Assembly (NCBI GenBank): GCA_026545225.1
Contig: CM048849.1
Span: forward strand, 30,824,336 to 30,888,335
Source of the DNA: Cornus controversa
Taxonomy: Eukaryota > Streptophyta > Magnoliopsida > Cornales > Cornaceae
Length of the DNA: 64,000 nt
Direction: 5' to 3'
Shown in pieces: positions 23,832 through 40,557 of the stretch (the first letter of the stretch is position 1; each line of letters starts with the position of its first letter). Below the pieces are notes generated by a model. The model was not told where the DNA came from, made no database searches, and saw nothing but the letters and a program-made list of their open reading frames with translations. Both the position numbers and the translations under genes were made by a program.

Positions 23832-26800
23832 GTGCTGGAATGTTTGGGGTCTAAATCGGCCTCATATGCAGAGAGAGGTAAAGCTTTGGATCGCCTCTGA
23901 AAAATGTGTTCTGGTCATTCTTGTTGAAACACGAGTTAAGGAACATAATTTTGCTAGAATTTCACATAATCTATGTCCTGGATGGAGGTGGGTTGCCAAT
24001 TATAATGCTCATCCAGGGGGTAGAATTTTTGTGGGATGGAATCCTGTAGTCCTTAATGTTGATGTTTTACACTCAGAAGGGCAACATGTTCATATCAAAT
24101 GCAAAGTATTGTCTGGAGGGGTGTGCTGTTATATCTCCGCTGTATATGCAGCTAATACTGTTAGTGAGAGACGGGAGCTTTGGAAGAGTTTGAAGTCTCG
24201 AGCGACTTTTATCACGAGTCCATGGTTGGCTGTTGGGGACTGGAATATGGTTTGATATCACGCTGAAAAGGTGGGCGGCAATCGTGTTCCTCAAGCTTTG
24301 ATTGAAGAGTTCAATAATGTGCTAAATGAGGTGGGGTTAGATGACTTGCCAGTGAATAATGGTGCTTGGTCCTGGTCAAATAAACAATTTTTTCACAAAA
24401 GGATTTGTGCTAGACTTGATAAGGGCCTTGTAAATACAGAGTGGCTGAACCAATTTATAGATTCTAAACTCTCTATGTCGGTAGCCTCGCTTTCTGATCA
24501 TTATGGACTAGTGGTAAAATGGGCTTCCAACTGCTCTTCTGGTCCAAAACCTTTTAAATTCCTAAAGATGTGGTGTTTTATGCCGGAGGTGGAGACAATG
24601 CTTCAGGAGTCCTGGGGAGTTACAGTTACTGGAAATCCTATACATCAACTTCTCAAGAAGCTACGTATTTTTAAGAAGCATATGACGGAGTGGAATAAAA
24701 AGAAGGGCCATCTTAATCAACAAATTTTGGACGCTTGAAAGGTGCTGGGTGACCTACAACACCAGCTATTGGCAGAGCCTTTAAATTCTAGTTTACTTCA
24801 AGCCAAGAAAGAGGCTTTGTATAACATGGAAAATATGTATGATTTTGAAGAAATGATATGGGCTCAAAAATCGCGGGTGACATGGACTAAAGAGAATGAT
24901 AGATGCACTCGGTTTTTTCACCAAAAAACTAAGCAGAGGCATTCCAGGAATGCGATCACATCCTTATTAAATGAGGAGGGAGGTTATACAGAAGATCCTG
25001 CAGTGGTTAAGGATTGGTTGGTCCAGTATTATGAGAATCTTTATAAGGCCTCCCCATCTAATTCATCAGATTTGTGTCCTGTTAGACGAATGTTAGAAGA
25101 GCATGAGAAAGTGGGTCTTGAGAGAGAAGTTGATCATGTAAAAATTAAAGGGGTGGTCATGGCATTGAGCCCAGATAAGGCTCCTGGTGTGGATGGGCTT
25201 CCTCTTCAATTTTTTCAAAAATTTTGGCACGTGGTTGGGCATGATGTGATTCAGGCAGTGAAATTTTTTTTTCTCACATCATCTCTTCCTCAAGCAGTAA
25301 ACAGTACTCTTATTACTCTAATCCCAAAGAAGGATCACGGCCTGAAGATGTCAGATTATCGGCCAATTTCTCTTTTTTTTACTTTATACAAGATCATCTC
25401 TAAGGTGATGGCAAATAGAATGGGGACTTGCTTACATAAGTTGATTGGTCCTGAACAATCAGCTTTTATTAAAGGGCGGCGTATTCATGATAACATAATG
25501 TTGGCTTCAGATATGGTGAGAGGTTTTAACCATAAGAGGGGGGCAGCTAGTATGGCAGTGAAGGTGGACTTAAGGAAGGCATATGATTCAATATCCTGGA
25601 CATTTATTTTGCATGTTTTGAAGCTACACGGTTTTGGTGATCGGTGGATAAAATGGGTGAGAACCTGTATTACTTCACCTAAATTCTCTCTTCTTATAAA
25701 TGGTGTGCCGGCGGGTTTTTTCAATTCTGGCCGAGGTATTAGGCAGGGTTGTAAACTGAACGGGTATTAAACTTTCCCATATTTTTTATGCTGATGACCT
25801 TTTTCTGGTGGTGAAAGTTGATGTCTCTACTACTCAGGGCCTGCTCGTCGTTCTTCATAATCACCTGTTGGATAAAATTTCATTTTAATCACCTGTTGGA
25901 TAAAATTTTGTCGAGATTAACGAGTTGGAATACACTGAATTTATCACTAGCAGGAAGAATTGAATTGATTAAATCAGTGGTCTTATCATTTATCTATTAC
26001 TAGGCATTTGGATTTAAGATTCCATGGTCTTGTAGACTGCACATAGAGAGAAAGATTAGAGCTTTTATTTGGGGTCATGATGACACAGTTCACAAATTAC
26101 ATTTTCTAAAATGGTCTAAAGTTACCCTTCCAAAATCAGAAGGTGGATTTGGCATTCGAAAAATTGGGGAGTTAGACTTTGCTGCCAAGTGTATGCTGGT
26201 GTGGGATTTTCTCACAAATGGAGAAAAATTATGGGTTGACTAGTTCAAGAAAAGATATGTCAAGGGAAGTTTCTGGTCTTGCATTCTGAAAACCTCTTCG
26301 TCTTCAATTTGGTTAAGTATTTTGCAGGCTCGAGAGTTTATGATCACGCAGATCTCTTACAAGATTGGTGATGGTTCTAAGATTGGTCTCTTAACAGACC
26401 CTTGGTGCGATGGTTTAATGTTGTTCCAAAAAATTGGTCGAAGGTCTTGTCGAGATTTTGATAGGCAGGCAACCCTTGCGTCTATAATTGAGGACGGTCA
26501 GTGGCATTTTCCTGATGCTACACCACCGGCTGTTATTGCCTACTTTCAGTCAGTCCCGATATGGGGTGGTCGAGATGTCATAAAATGGAAGCCTAGGGCA
26601 TGTTCGTTTAAATCAATTTGGAATTTTAGCCGTGTTTCTGGGCCACGGGTTCCTTGGCATAATCTTGTGTGTAGTAAGTGCAGAATCAGGGCTTCATTTA
26701 CCACAGCTTTAGTGCTTCAAAATGCTATCCCGTCATTCGTTAACTTGCAAAGGAGAGGGATCCAGATTCCGTCAATTTGTCATTCTTGCTATGCTGGTTC

Positions 26801-27128
26801 CGATACGGTGGATCACGTGTTTGTGCACTACCCATTCGTGGTTGAGATATGGCATTTTATTTTTGATATTATTCATATCTCCTATCCCATTTTCCTCTCT
26901 ATGGCACATTTACTGGATTGGTTCCTAAATTACACAAGTGCCAATACTATGCGGAGTCAATTTTTGAAATGTCTCTTCCCCACTGTTATTTGGTTCATTT
27001 GGGGTCAAAGAAATGCAACATTACATCACGGTTTTAAGAAGACATCACATGAAGTGGCGCAAGGCATCCTTCTAGAGTGTCTTCTGCTTTTGGATCTACA
27101 GATTCATGATCTTTCTCTAATCTTTTAA
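23832..27128 (+). pseudogene. LINE ORF2 (endonuclease, RT, zinc-binding domain)
   Basis: The AP-endonuclease starts 'GCWNVWGLNRP' (about 23835) and includes 'LVETRVKEHN', 'AVGDWNMV' followed by a stop (24253), and 'SLSDHYGLV'. The RT region starts near 24742 with 'DKAPGVDGLP', 'YRPISLFFTLYKIISK' and 'KVDLRKAYDSISW'. At about 25750 the 'RQG' motif is joined to unrelated codons, and the catalytic YADD appears only at about 25790, so the segment usually found between them is lost. The last part (26322-27128) has a zinc-binding domain with CHSC...DHVFVHYP. Several stops make it inactive. Confidence 0.85.
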
Positions 27129-27335
27129 TTTTGATGGTTATGTTCATTTTTCCTTGATGTATTGGAAAGGATTCTTCCATTTCCATTCTTACGTTGGATT
27201 TGAGGGATTCGTCATTCAGATTTTTGTACTCTTTTGAGTTATGGTTTATAATACAACAACCCATTCAGGAAAAAATTTTACCCTAAATTAAATCAATCAA
27301 ATAAAAATTTAAACTTGAGAACTAAATAAATCATT

Positions 27336-27551
27336 TGCAACTTGGTCACGCAAGTTTACCATCAACACTTGTAGAAATTATATAATATCCGATGTGGCAT
27401 CCTCGGCAGGTAGTTTTCTTCTTGATTGTAGTGAAATTGGTAGTTTTCAAAAGAGATGGAGGGCTTACACGAGGTTGCCACATCATCAATATTCCTGAGA
27501 TATTGTACAATTTCTCCAAGTGTTGATGGTAAACTTTTGACCAAGTTGCTA
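27336..27551. mobile_element. Foldback MITE, about 216 bp
   Basis: The left arm 'ttgcaacttggtcac..caagtttaccatcaacacttg' (27336-27402) pairs with the right arm 'caagtgttgatggtaaactt..gaccaagttgc' (27472-27551). The loop is about 70 bp. No target duplication was identified. Confidence 0.75.
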
Positions 27552-27578
27552 ATAAACAAGATATATATATACAATATT

Positions 27579-28954
27579 GTTCAACTGCTTCTTGGTAAGT
27601 AGAAAATAGTCTACACACTTTTAACTCTAGCCTTTGGATTTAATCCTAAGGCTATTTGGTTAAAACCATTGTTTTAGGAAACTATTACTATTTCAATTAT
27701 AATTAATTAGTCGTGAGGTGAAATGACTATAATGAACTTTTTTTAAAAGGAAAAAAATCACTTTCTTTAATATCCTTTCAATATTTGGTATGTATGTTCT
27801 CTCTCCAATTGATCTAGAAAAAAGAAAGCAAAGTAGTTTACAGTGAATAAGTGTTATTCAACTTCATAAATATTAACATATTCTGATAATGGTATTGGAA
27901 AATCACATAAAAACAATAAAAATAAAAATTAAAACCAAACTAAAATTTTAGTTTTTTTTTATTTATAAAAAGTTCAATATTAGTATGTACGTTCTCTCTC
28001 TACAAATGTGAATCAGAGCAGTTGAACTTTTTATAGACTACTATTATTCTATAACTTTTTATAAACTACAATTGTGAACCGGAGCAGTTTTTAAAAAATT
28101 ATGTAAATTTTAATGCTATGTTGTTGGTCTGCACTATCGGTTGACTCGTGCATGCAATTATAAACTTTTTAAATCGAGAAAAAGAAATAGAAATAGAAAA
28201 CAAATCAAACTGAAATTTTAATTTGAAAACAATTAGAAATTTAAAGGAACTCTAAAAATTAAATCCCTCAATTTCAATGGACTATTCGGGCTAGTAAAAT
28301 TATGATTTCATATTAATCTTTTAATTTTTTTTGTTTCTGGGGTCAGTTATGCAACCTTGATCGTTCTGTTTTGGAGAACTCGATCATGCACCTTCTCTTT
28401 ACTCAATGTTCTTATATACAAGATACATTTTATTTATAAATAATTTCTGACTCACTAGGAGTGTCTATACACTTACAAATGTGGGTTAATTACTTTGACA
28501 TTTTCTGAAGTTTTGCTTAATTATTCTTGGAGTTTACAATTGTAGAGAGAGAGAATGTACATACCAATATTGAACTTTTTATAAACAAAAAAAACTAAAA
28601 TTTTAGTTTGGTTTTAATTTTAATTTTTATTGTTGTTATGAGATTTTCCAAGACGATTATCACATTAGAATATGTTAATCTTTATGAAGTTGAACAATAT
28701 TTTTTCACTGTAAATCATTTTGGAATCAATTAGAGAGAGAGAATGTACATACAAAATATTAAAAGGATATTAAAGAAAATATATTTTTTTCTTTTAAAAA
28801 AAGTCCATTATAGTCATTTCACCTCACGACTAATTAACTATAATTGAAATAGTAATAGTTTCCTAAAACAATGATTTTAACCAAATAACTGTAAATCTGA
28901 AAGTTAGAGTTAAAAGTGTGTAGACTACTCACTTTTTACCAAGGAGCAGTTGAA
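27579..28954. mobile_element. Long-terminal-inverted-repeat element, about 1.4 kb
   Basis: Arms of about 420 bp (27579-28009 and 28539-28954) are inverted copies of each other. The ends are gttcaactgc and gcagttgaac. Matching internal blocks include 'tgtgtagac', 'ttaattagtcgtgaggtgaaatgac' and 'aaaccaaactaaaattttag'. The middle of about 530 bp has no coding potential. Long inverted ends suggest a MULE-like or foldback transposon, but no 9-bp target duplication could be seen. Confidence 0.75.
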
Positions 28955-29239
28955 CACTCTTGTATGTGTGTATATATATACAGAGAGAGAGTTGAATACT
29001 TCAGATATAATAGGTATATAGAACATGTTTCATTTGTGCATTAATTAATACTCCACCTAATGTTGCTCAAGGAGTGTGTTTGCTTTGAGTTCTTCACTGT
29101 CCTCTTGATAGAGGAAAAATACAAGTTCTAATTATGTTAAAAAAAAATTAAATATTATTGGTCTTACCGTAACAAGTAACAACTACTACTGGAGGGAAAA
29201 AAAAAGAACTACTTGGAAAGCTAGTCTCGTGACGGCCAT

Positions 29240-29302
<63 letters not shown>

Positions 29303-29910
29303 TTTTTCTCTTACTTTTTTTTAAAAATTTAATGAGGTTGCAAATACTAAAACATGAGTTGTGGCCATATGGGGCCTAATTTTACCATCATTTTTTCATC
29401 TTCTTCTCTCTTTTACCCTTTCATGGATTTTCCAAACTCAGCCGAATTTGGATTTATATATTTGGACAATTGGTCATTGAGGTGTATTCTCAGCGAGATT
29501 TCGGTTTGACCAATGTAAGGATGGTCAAAAAGCTTGTGCAGCATTCTTTAATAGTCTCCTCATCTAAGGGTCAAGGGTCAAGAATGAGCAAGGTGATGAC
29601 ATGGCAGCATCAAGGAAGAGTAACATGGCAGATATTTTGAGTTTTGAGAGGAATATGAGAGATTACTAGGTAGATGGTCCGGGATCAATAACAACATGCC
29701 ACATGTGCATATATGTTCCTCTTTATGTCAACACTTGTCGTGGTGACATATTACTATTGACGTGGGACAAGTGAGTCCGGAAGTACCTAATAATTTTTAA
29801 AGAAATATAGTACAAATACACAACCAAAGCTATGAGGCCAACACCAAGCACCATGCCTCTCTTGTTTATCTCCTTGGGCCACTAGCCATTTTATCTTTCC
29901 CTAACTGTAG
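28955..29910. other. Intergenic, no gene seen
   Basis: Contains a long (TA)n microsatellite at about 29243-29294 followed by a T tract. The rest is AT-rich, without recognisable elements. Confidence 0.55.
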
Positions 29911-31565
29911 TTTTTTTTTTCCCAAGAAATATCATTAGGATTAATAGAAAAGAGAGTTACAGTCAAAAGAAAACACAAGACACGCCCAAGGAGTTACAAT
30001 CCATAGCCAAAGCCTAGCATAACCAAAAGGGTCTCGAGAGACGGAGAATTCCTTTGTGCTGGAGAGTCCATCTTGCCACAGCCTGAGCTACACCATTGGC
30101 AAGATGAAGAACCCAACATAACGAAACCTACTGCAATTGCTCACACCAGAATTTGATGTCTAAGTGACAACCTTTGTAGCTGAAAAGTTGGGCTTAAGAG
30201 AGAAGACTGCTTGACAATCTCCTTCAACAATAACCGAAGTGAGACCATAGTCATGGAGAAAATGAAGCCCAAATCGAAGCACCATGGCTTCTGCCATTTC
30301 AGCACTAGGAACATTATGGAAGAAGACAGTCTCAAGTTTAAGAACTCGCCCCTCATGATCACGAACTACCAGCCCTCCACCACAACATTTCCCAATATGG
30401 GAATAAGCAGCATCAACATTAAGTTTAAAGTCGCCTACAGATGGAGGAACCCATCTGGGAGTATAAGGAGAAGGGGATAGAAGGGAAGGAGAAAGCACAG
30501 TCTCCTGGCGTTTAGCTTTCTTAAATTCTAGAAAAATTTCAACAGCACAAGTGGAGATAGAGAGGGGATCCCACTGATGACGATTGAAGGTCCAATCATT
30601 TCAACTTTTCCAAACTTGCCATGCTAAGAACACTCCCATACTGTGCAAATCCTCCTCATTATCGTCCTTGTGCCATTCCTCCGCCAAAGAATTCCATTGG
30701 GACTGCCAGGATCTACTAGTGAGAGGCTCAATAACAATACGAAAAGGAAAAATGTTCCATACCATACGAGCTCAATGACAACGAAAAATGGTATGGAAGA
30801 GAGTTTCAGGTTCAATTTCGCATATTGGGTAAGTGGGCTCAGGCACAACCCCTCTTTCATACAAATTCTGCATAATGGGGACTCTGTCATGGAAGTACTG
30901 CCACATAAAGAAATGAAGCTTATGAGGGACTTTATTCTGCCAAATTCTTGTCCAAGCTGAAAGAGTTTCTTGGGGCAAGCTAGACCTATTGCACGACATT
31001 CAGCAGGTCCATTCAAAACACGAAAAGCAAGCTTATATACACTATGCACAGAAAATTTTCTCGAAGGTGAAAGACCCCACACTCTTTAATCAATGATGGT
31101 ACTATCTCTGATAGGGGACTCGTGAATGAGATTGTAATCCCTAGGATTGAAAATGTTTCTTATAATATCCTCCCTCCATGTCTTAGATTAATGATTTATA
31201 AGATCAGCCACTATAGAAACTGATGACTTAACAGGGGTAGTGACAAAGGGATAGGTTTGGTCTGGTAACCAACCATCCTTCCAAACATCAATGGATGACC
31301 CTGAAGCAATTTCCCATGTTAAACCTTTCTTGAGCACTTCTTTAGCTGCGTGGATACAACCCCACACCCAAGAAGCCCTTCTGCCGCATGAGGACTCAAG
31401 GAAATGGGCATTGGGAAAATACTTTGCCTTGAAGGAGGAGAAAAATAATGAAGTCTCCCCCATCTCTTGTCCAGCTGTCCCATTTCCAATCTCCACACCA
31501 CCTTTGCAAACAAAGTCAATTCAGAGCTGCTAGATCTCAAAAACCAATGCCTCCACAATTTTTGG
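29911..31565 (-). pseudogene. 5'-truncated LINE: RT C-terminus and RNase H
   Basis: On the minus strand the order is a post-RT segment (31496-31188: 'WVWGCIHAAKEVLKKGL', 'IDVWKDGWLP'), a zinc-binding reverse-transcriptase domain (30999-30772: 'KVPHKLHFFMWQYFHDRVP', 'CEIEPETLFHTIFRCH') and an RNase H-like domain (30498-30160: 'FKLNVDAAY', 'GGLVVRDHEG', 'AEAMVLRFGL', 'VIVEGDCQAV'). The element ends in a 10-base poly(A) on the minus strand (29911-29920). Endonuclease and RT core are missing because of 5' truncation. Frameshifts separate the domains. Confidence 0.85.
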
Positions 31566-32629
31566 GTTTAGTTCATAGTGTAGTTTTGTATAGACTTATT
31601 ATAGGTTCTATTGTTCTAGAATTATTAATTAGTTGATTGTAAGTACTTTCCCTTTTATTCTCCATGCTCTAGGTTCTCTTAGATTCATGTAATTTGTACT
31701 CTCATTAGCTATTAATTGAACGTCACTTTTATTGGCAGCAACCACATGCATCCATTCTAAATGTGGGCGATTTGGGGACTTTTTTGAAACAATTTTGAGC
31801 ACAAGCAGCTTCAATCGAGCGACTTGAATCTTCATCAGAAGGTTAGTATTCAGATTTTTCCTTAATTTATGGAATTTATGCTTAAATATGATTTCGGTTC
31901 TTTTTCTTTTTGGGTGGGGATTTGGTCCAAAGTGGAAAAATCTGATGTGATGGGTTAGTGCTTTTTTCCCTCTCGCTTTCTTTCTACATACAAAGACTTT
32001 CTTTAATTCGTTTAATTAGTGGTTGGATTAAATTATGTGTTCGCTAAATTGAACGATAAAATATATATATTTCTTTATTCTGTTTCTTTCCTCTTCCCTT
32101 TTTTCATCTTGTTTGAGTAATTGTACATGATTATCCATTGACAATTGTGTATTAAATAGGTAACATTTGAATAAACACATTTAGAAGGTCATTCTAACTC
32201 TCACTCACCTGATAACTTAGCTGTTCAATTAGCCAAAGCTAGGAATAATTAAACACTTTTGGGCCCAACTCCACTCTGACATGACTGCATTGAAACTTTT
32301 TGGACCAACATAACCAAAATTGTGCTAACACATACCACTTTGGTAGTTGAAGGAACACCACCAAGTTACAACCTTGTGTTATTTCAATTCTTTGTTATGT
32401 CATAAGAATCTTGCAGGTGAAAGAGGCTGCAAGAACATTCCAGAAATAAATAGCTTACCCGTGCCTACCCTCTTATCACACTAAATGTATTTATGTGTGA
32501 GCCTACTTAAGCTACCATATGATATTAAAGACAAAGATAAGGCCATCGAAAAAGGGAGCGGAAGAAATAATTTGTACAACTTTTTATGCTTCCTAACAAA
32601 CACATGTGGGCCAATATATAATGCTACTT
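31566..32629. other. Intergenic between LINE and receptor kinase 3' end
   Basis: AT-rich with no recognised gene or repeat. A 68-codon minus-strand frame at 31629-31835 has no known relatives. The last part probably includes the 3' UTR of the receptor kinase. Confidence 0.5.
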
Positions 32630-36620
<3,991 letters not shown>

Positions 36621-36780
36621 CAGTTGTGAGTCTTGTGATGCTATATGCTTATTATATCATCATTTCCCAACCAATTTAAAGTCATTGGACTCTCTTCGCC
36701 TCCTAAGTTTTCTGCTGACAAGTACGGACTCAGACACAGACACGTCTACTATAAATGTTCCATAGAAAAAAATAAGAAAA

Positions 36781-36983
36781 ATGCTAAACGTCATGAAATT
36801 ATTTCATGAATTTGTATCATGAATGATGTGGCAGGTAACATGGAGAGTTAGTATTGGTGGGATTCATTGATAATATCATGGGACAATGTGTATGGGGGGA
36901 ATCCCACCAATACTAACTCTCCACATTACCTGCCACATCATTCATGATACAAATTCATGAAATTATTTCATGACGTGTAGCAT
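36781..36983. mobile_element. Foldback MITE upstream of the receptor kinase
   Basis: The 85-bp arms 36781-36865 and 36899-36983 are nearly perfect inverted copies around a 33-bp loop. The outer ends are atgctaaacgtcatgaaatt and its complement with small changes. It lies about 160-360 bp upstream of the kinase ATG, that is, in the likely promoter or leader. Confidence 0.9.
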
Positions 36984-38500
36984 TGCTTAAAAAATAATAT
37001 AATCCCTTGCATTCCTGCATTTTATTCGAGTAGAAATCGTAGACTTTGTCAAGTTAAAATAGGTGTTACGTGCACGTAAACTTTGGTGTTGTGGCCACAA
37101 GTTCCAAACATGCCACTTGGTGAGTTTTTTGTCATTTTATGTAATCATCATAAACATTTGTGACATGTGTTTAATGTCAACTTTTTTTTTTTTTTTAAAT
37201 GTTTGAAACTTCAAAGAATGTTCATAATATTGGTTATCATTTGTTTATTTTATACAAGATATTAAATTATTTTTAAATTTTGAACACGCCAATGAAATTT
37301 TGGACACATGTCTAATAATTGATGAATTGTTGAATCACGTCTGTGCTTTTTAAATTTGATAAGATAAACAAAATCAATAGTCAATTTTTCGTCGATTATT
37401 TCGTCAACTCCGGAGGAACACGGTATGTGGAAAGAAAATTAGAATTAAAATTACTGATTGGGTATTATGCGTTTAATGTCAATTAAAATATCTCTGTGGC
37501 CAATAGTCAATTCTCGGTTGACTCAAATAAATATTTATTATTTTTCATTAAAATTAGAATTAAAATTACTTATCATTGACACGGAAAATAAATAAATAAA
37601 TTTTCCAAACGCGACCAATATGGGCTCCAATGTGATAGAGATTTCATGTAAAGCCAAAATTGAAGACAAAGCTCCGTAAGGAGATATTGAGATGTGTGGC
37701 TATGTTTGTGGCGGTGAAACTAAATAAGATTCAGTTGTGTAAAGTCAAGTCAAGTGTGCATTAAATTTAATTAAATGAAAAGAAAAAAAGACTGACATAG
37801 ACATAAAACTTGCTAATGGTTCTTGGTGTTTCATGGTGAATTCGTGCTACATATATCCAACAATTCATCAAATCTATCTGTTTTTTAAGTGAAATTAAAC
37901 ACGATATGCCTAGAAAGAATTCTTACAATAACCAGCGGCGAAATCTAAATTAACATTTTTAACAAGTTTTGAATATTAAAATATAATTTTAAAAAATTTT
38001 AAAATTTATTTTAAAAATAAGTATATATATATATATATATATATTATGATTTAGTATAAAATTTATCCATGCAAAAAATGTAATATGACTCTTAACTCTT
38101 ATTTTGTTGGTTAATCGTAATATTTTATAAAAAAAATATTAATAACAATATATATAACATAAAATTAATTTTTTGTATATATAAAAATATAATTTATTAT
38201 TTTTATATTGTTGTATTCTATCTTACCAGTATCTGTTTTTAAGCCAAAAATAAAAAAACTGTTATTTTCTCACAGTAATTTTTTCCTCAATTCTTTGAGA
38301 GTTTTTATACTTAAATCTTGGCATTTTATTTATTTTTATTTTTTTCTTACACTTTTATTTCTTGTTAATCAACTTGGCAAATTTATATTTTTGATTTATT
38401 TTTATTTTCACACTCACTTGACAGATGAAGTTTGTCTAGAAAGAAAGTAAACAAGAAAGAAGTATATGAGAAATGATTTAAAAAATTAAATTAGTCATGT
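36984..38500. other. Intergenic, no gene seen
   Basis: AT-rich, with a TA microsatellite near 38022-38043. An 80-codon plus-strand frame at 38208-38450 is phenylalanine/leucine-rich translation of T-rich DNA and is not credible as a gene. Confidence 0.55.
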
Positions 38501-38925
38501 CTCTCCAATCTTATTTAAATCAGAAAATTTGTTTGTTGCTTCCGCAATGGTGATCATATTGAAAATTGGCAATTCCATGTTTCCTTCGTCTCTAGCTTGA
38601 GAGTCTGATAGCATACCTGTTTGTGACGTACAACAGGTTCAGGAATATAGAACTAACATTATTTTGGATGATAAAATCATTCCCAAACTTTAAAATTGCA
38701 ACTTTTGGCCAATTGGGTGATGTTTTGATTTGAAGAATATTGGCCAATGTAATTTTAACCCGTACCATAAAAGTACTCTGCTGGACGTAGTCCATTCAAT
38801 TATTATAGTCTTTTGAAAATTTTTATTTGAAGTAACCATTAGGCAGCGAAAGGACATATTATTACCAAGAAATACACTGCTACTTGCATTTTATTTTTCA
38901 ATAAAATTATAAAGTACTTTATTAA
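38501..38925 (-). pseudogene. Duplicated fragment of the receptor kinase (exon 3 and intron 2)
   Basis: The minus strand encodes '[18 protein letters not shown]', 'TIAEATNKFSD' and 'NKIGE', almost identical to exon 3 of the gene at 32630-36620. Homology stops inside the glycine-rich loop at about 38501. On the other side it runs through intron-2-like sequence to about 38925, where the gene's intron meets the TRIM LTRs (34425). No other exons are present, so it is a broken partial copy. Confidence 0.85.
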
Positions 38926-39565
38926 ACTAACCAACGTTAACTTTTGGGTGAAATGTCTATTATGGCCATATTTGGATTGATTTTTGGAAAGCGACTTTTG
39001 ACTTTTCAAGCTCAAAACTTATTTTGAAGAGTATTTGGATTTTTATCTGAAATGAGCCTTAGGCTCAATTTGCTTTGAAAGCTTACATTTTATTTATAAA
39101 ACTAAAATTGATGACAGCCCACAAGGATCGAAGAACCGCCCTTTTTAGAGAATTCAAATATCCTACCAAACAGTACCACTAATCCTTCTTAGGGTCCGTT
39201 TGGTAACCGTTTATGTTTAGTGTTTATTGTTTAAGTGTTTATGTAAACAATGTTTATGTTACGATTTTGTTTATCCATAAACATGAGTGTTGTTTGATAA
39301 CGGAAAAACGTTTAGCTTATTTTAAAAATCATAAACAGAAAAACATATTTGTTAACCTTAAACTGTTTTTTTTTTTAAAGAAAAGAATCAATTCAATAAA
39401 CTGCAGAAAAAGTCAAGTTTATGCTATAACAAATTTATACAGTAATAACAGAGCAAGAAATATATATAATAAATAAATAAATAATATTGGGTTACATATA
39501 TATCTACACACTGCAGAATATACTGTAAAACTAGAATTACCAATAACCCAAAAGATTCCAACAAG

Positions 39566-40120
39566 TAGAGGGATGCACACGATTCTGTTCGTTACGGTTA
39601 TTGGGAGAACTGGAACCAGAACCCTTCTCAATGGTTCCTTAATTTTGAAACCAGAATAAATGAGTTCGGCTCAATTCGATTATTATAGGAGCTGTATTTA
39701 ACCTTATAATAGTTATAATAACTCCATTGTTTAAAATATTTTACATAACAAAAGGTTATTATAACTATTACAATAATTTTATAACAGTATATATATATAT
39801 AGGGGTGCACAAAGAATCGTTGGAACCGGAACCGAAGGGAACCGTACCGAACCGTGGTTACGGTTCCGGTTCCAGGACCAATAAAACCGTACCAAACCAG
39901 AACCATTGGGGTTAACGGTTCCTTGGAACCGAACCGGAACCGGAATCGGAACCGTTTGATATTAAATATGTGTATATATATATATTATATATTATCATAT
40001 ATAATATATATACATTATATATAATTATTATATGTAATGTATATATATATATATATATAATATAATAATTATTTATATATAGGATGCCATTTTTAGATTG
40101 TAGGTCTCACATTTATTTAA

Positions 40121-40159
<39 letters not shown>

Positions 40160-40557
40160 TATTTTCAAGCTTCATTAAAAAAAAAAAAACCAAGGAACTG
40201 CGGTTCGGAACTGGAACCGGAACCGAACCGAGAACCGCGGTTCGGTTTCTCACGGTTCCAGTTCCGAAAATTAGAAACCGTTGGTAACGATTCCGGTTCC
40301 ACCAAGAACCGTGAGGAACTGTACCGTGTGCACTCCTATATATATATAATAGAAAATCATTATAGGAGTTTTATAACTATAACTGAATATATATATATAT
40401 ATATATATATATTCAACATTTCCAGTTTTAAGGATTAGAACCAGAATCGTAGTGAACGGTTCCTAAAATTTGGAGCCGGAACCGGAACCGTAGTAAACAA
40501 TTCGGTTCAGTTCAGTTAAATTTCTTTATGGTTCCACTGGTTCTTTGTGCACCCCTA
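39566..40557. mobile_element. hAT-like element inserted in the Tourist-like element
   Basis: Ends are tagagggatgcacac and gtgcacccccta-like (gtgcacccct). Comparison with the empty site near 703-715 shows the insertion point and an 8-bp duplication (ccaacaag on the left, decayed to ccaaaaaa on the right), the hAT size. Inside are repeats of 'ggaaccgg' and its complement. A second member of the family sits within it. Confidence 0.75.
39800..40338. mobile_element. hAT-like element nested in a member of its own family
   Basis: Begins taggggtgcacaaag and ends gtgtgcactccta inside the outer element, within a TA-rich target. Both ends are rich in gaaccgg/ccggttc motifs like those of the outer copy. 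A TA-rich stretch with further microsatellites (to about 40152) occupies the middle. The flanking TA repeat hides the exact target duplication. Confidence 0.7.

Larger units (their letters stand above)
22456..27265 (+). mobile_element. L1-type LINE, decayed
   Basis: Holds an ORF1 with a DUF4283-like RNA-binding region and a zinc knuckle (to 23830), then an ORF2 with endonuclease, reverse transcriptase and a zinc-binding C-terminal domain (to 27128). Stops and at least one internal deletion inactivate it. The 3' end is taken near 27265 ('aatacaacaaccc'); no clear poly(A) or target duplication was found. Confidence 0.8.

Noticed and set aside
29895-31585. Target duplication for the truncated LINE ('ctaactgtag' and 'catagtgtag')
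   Set aside because: Only about 7 of 10 bases agree and the 5' end is uncertain, so it was not called.
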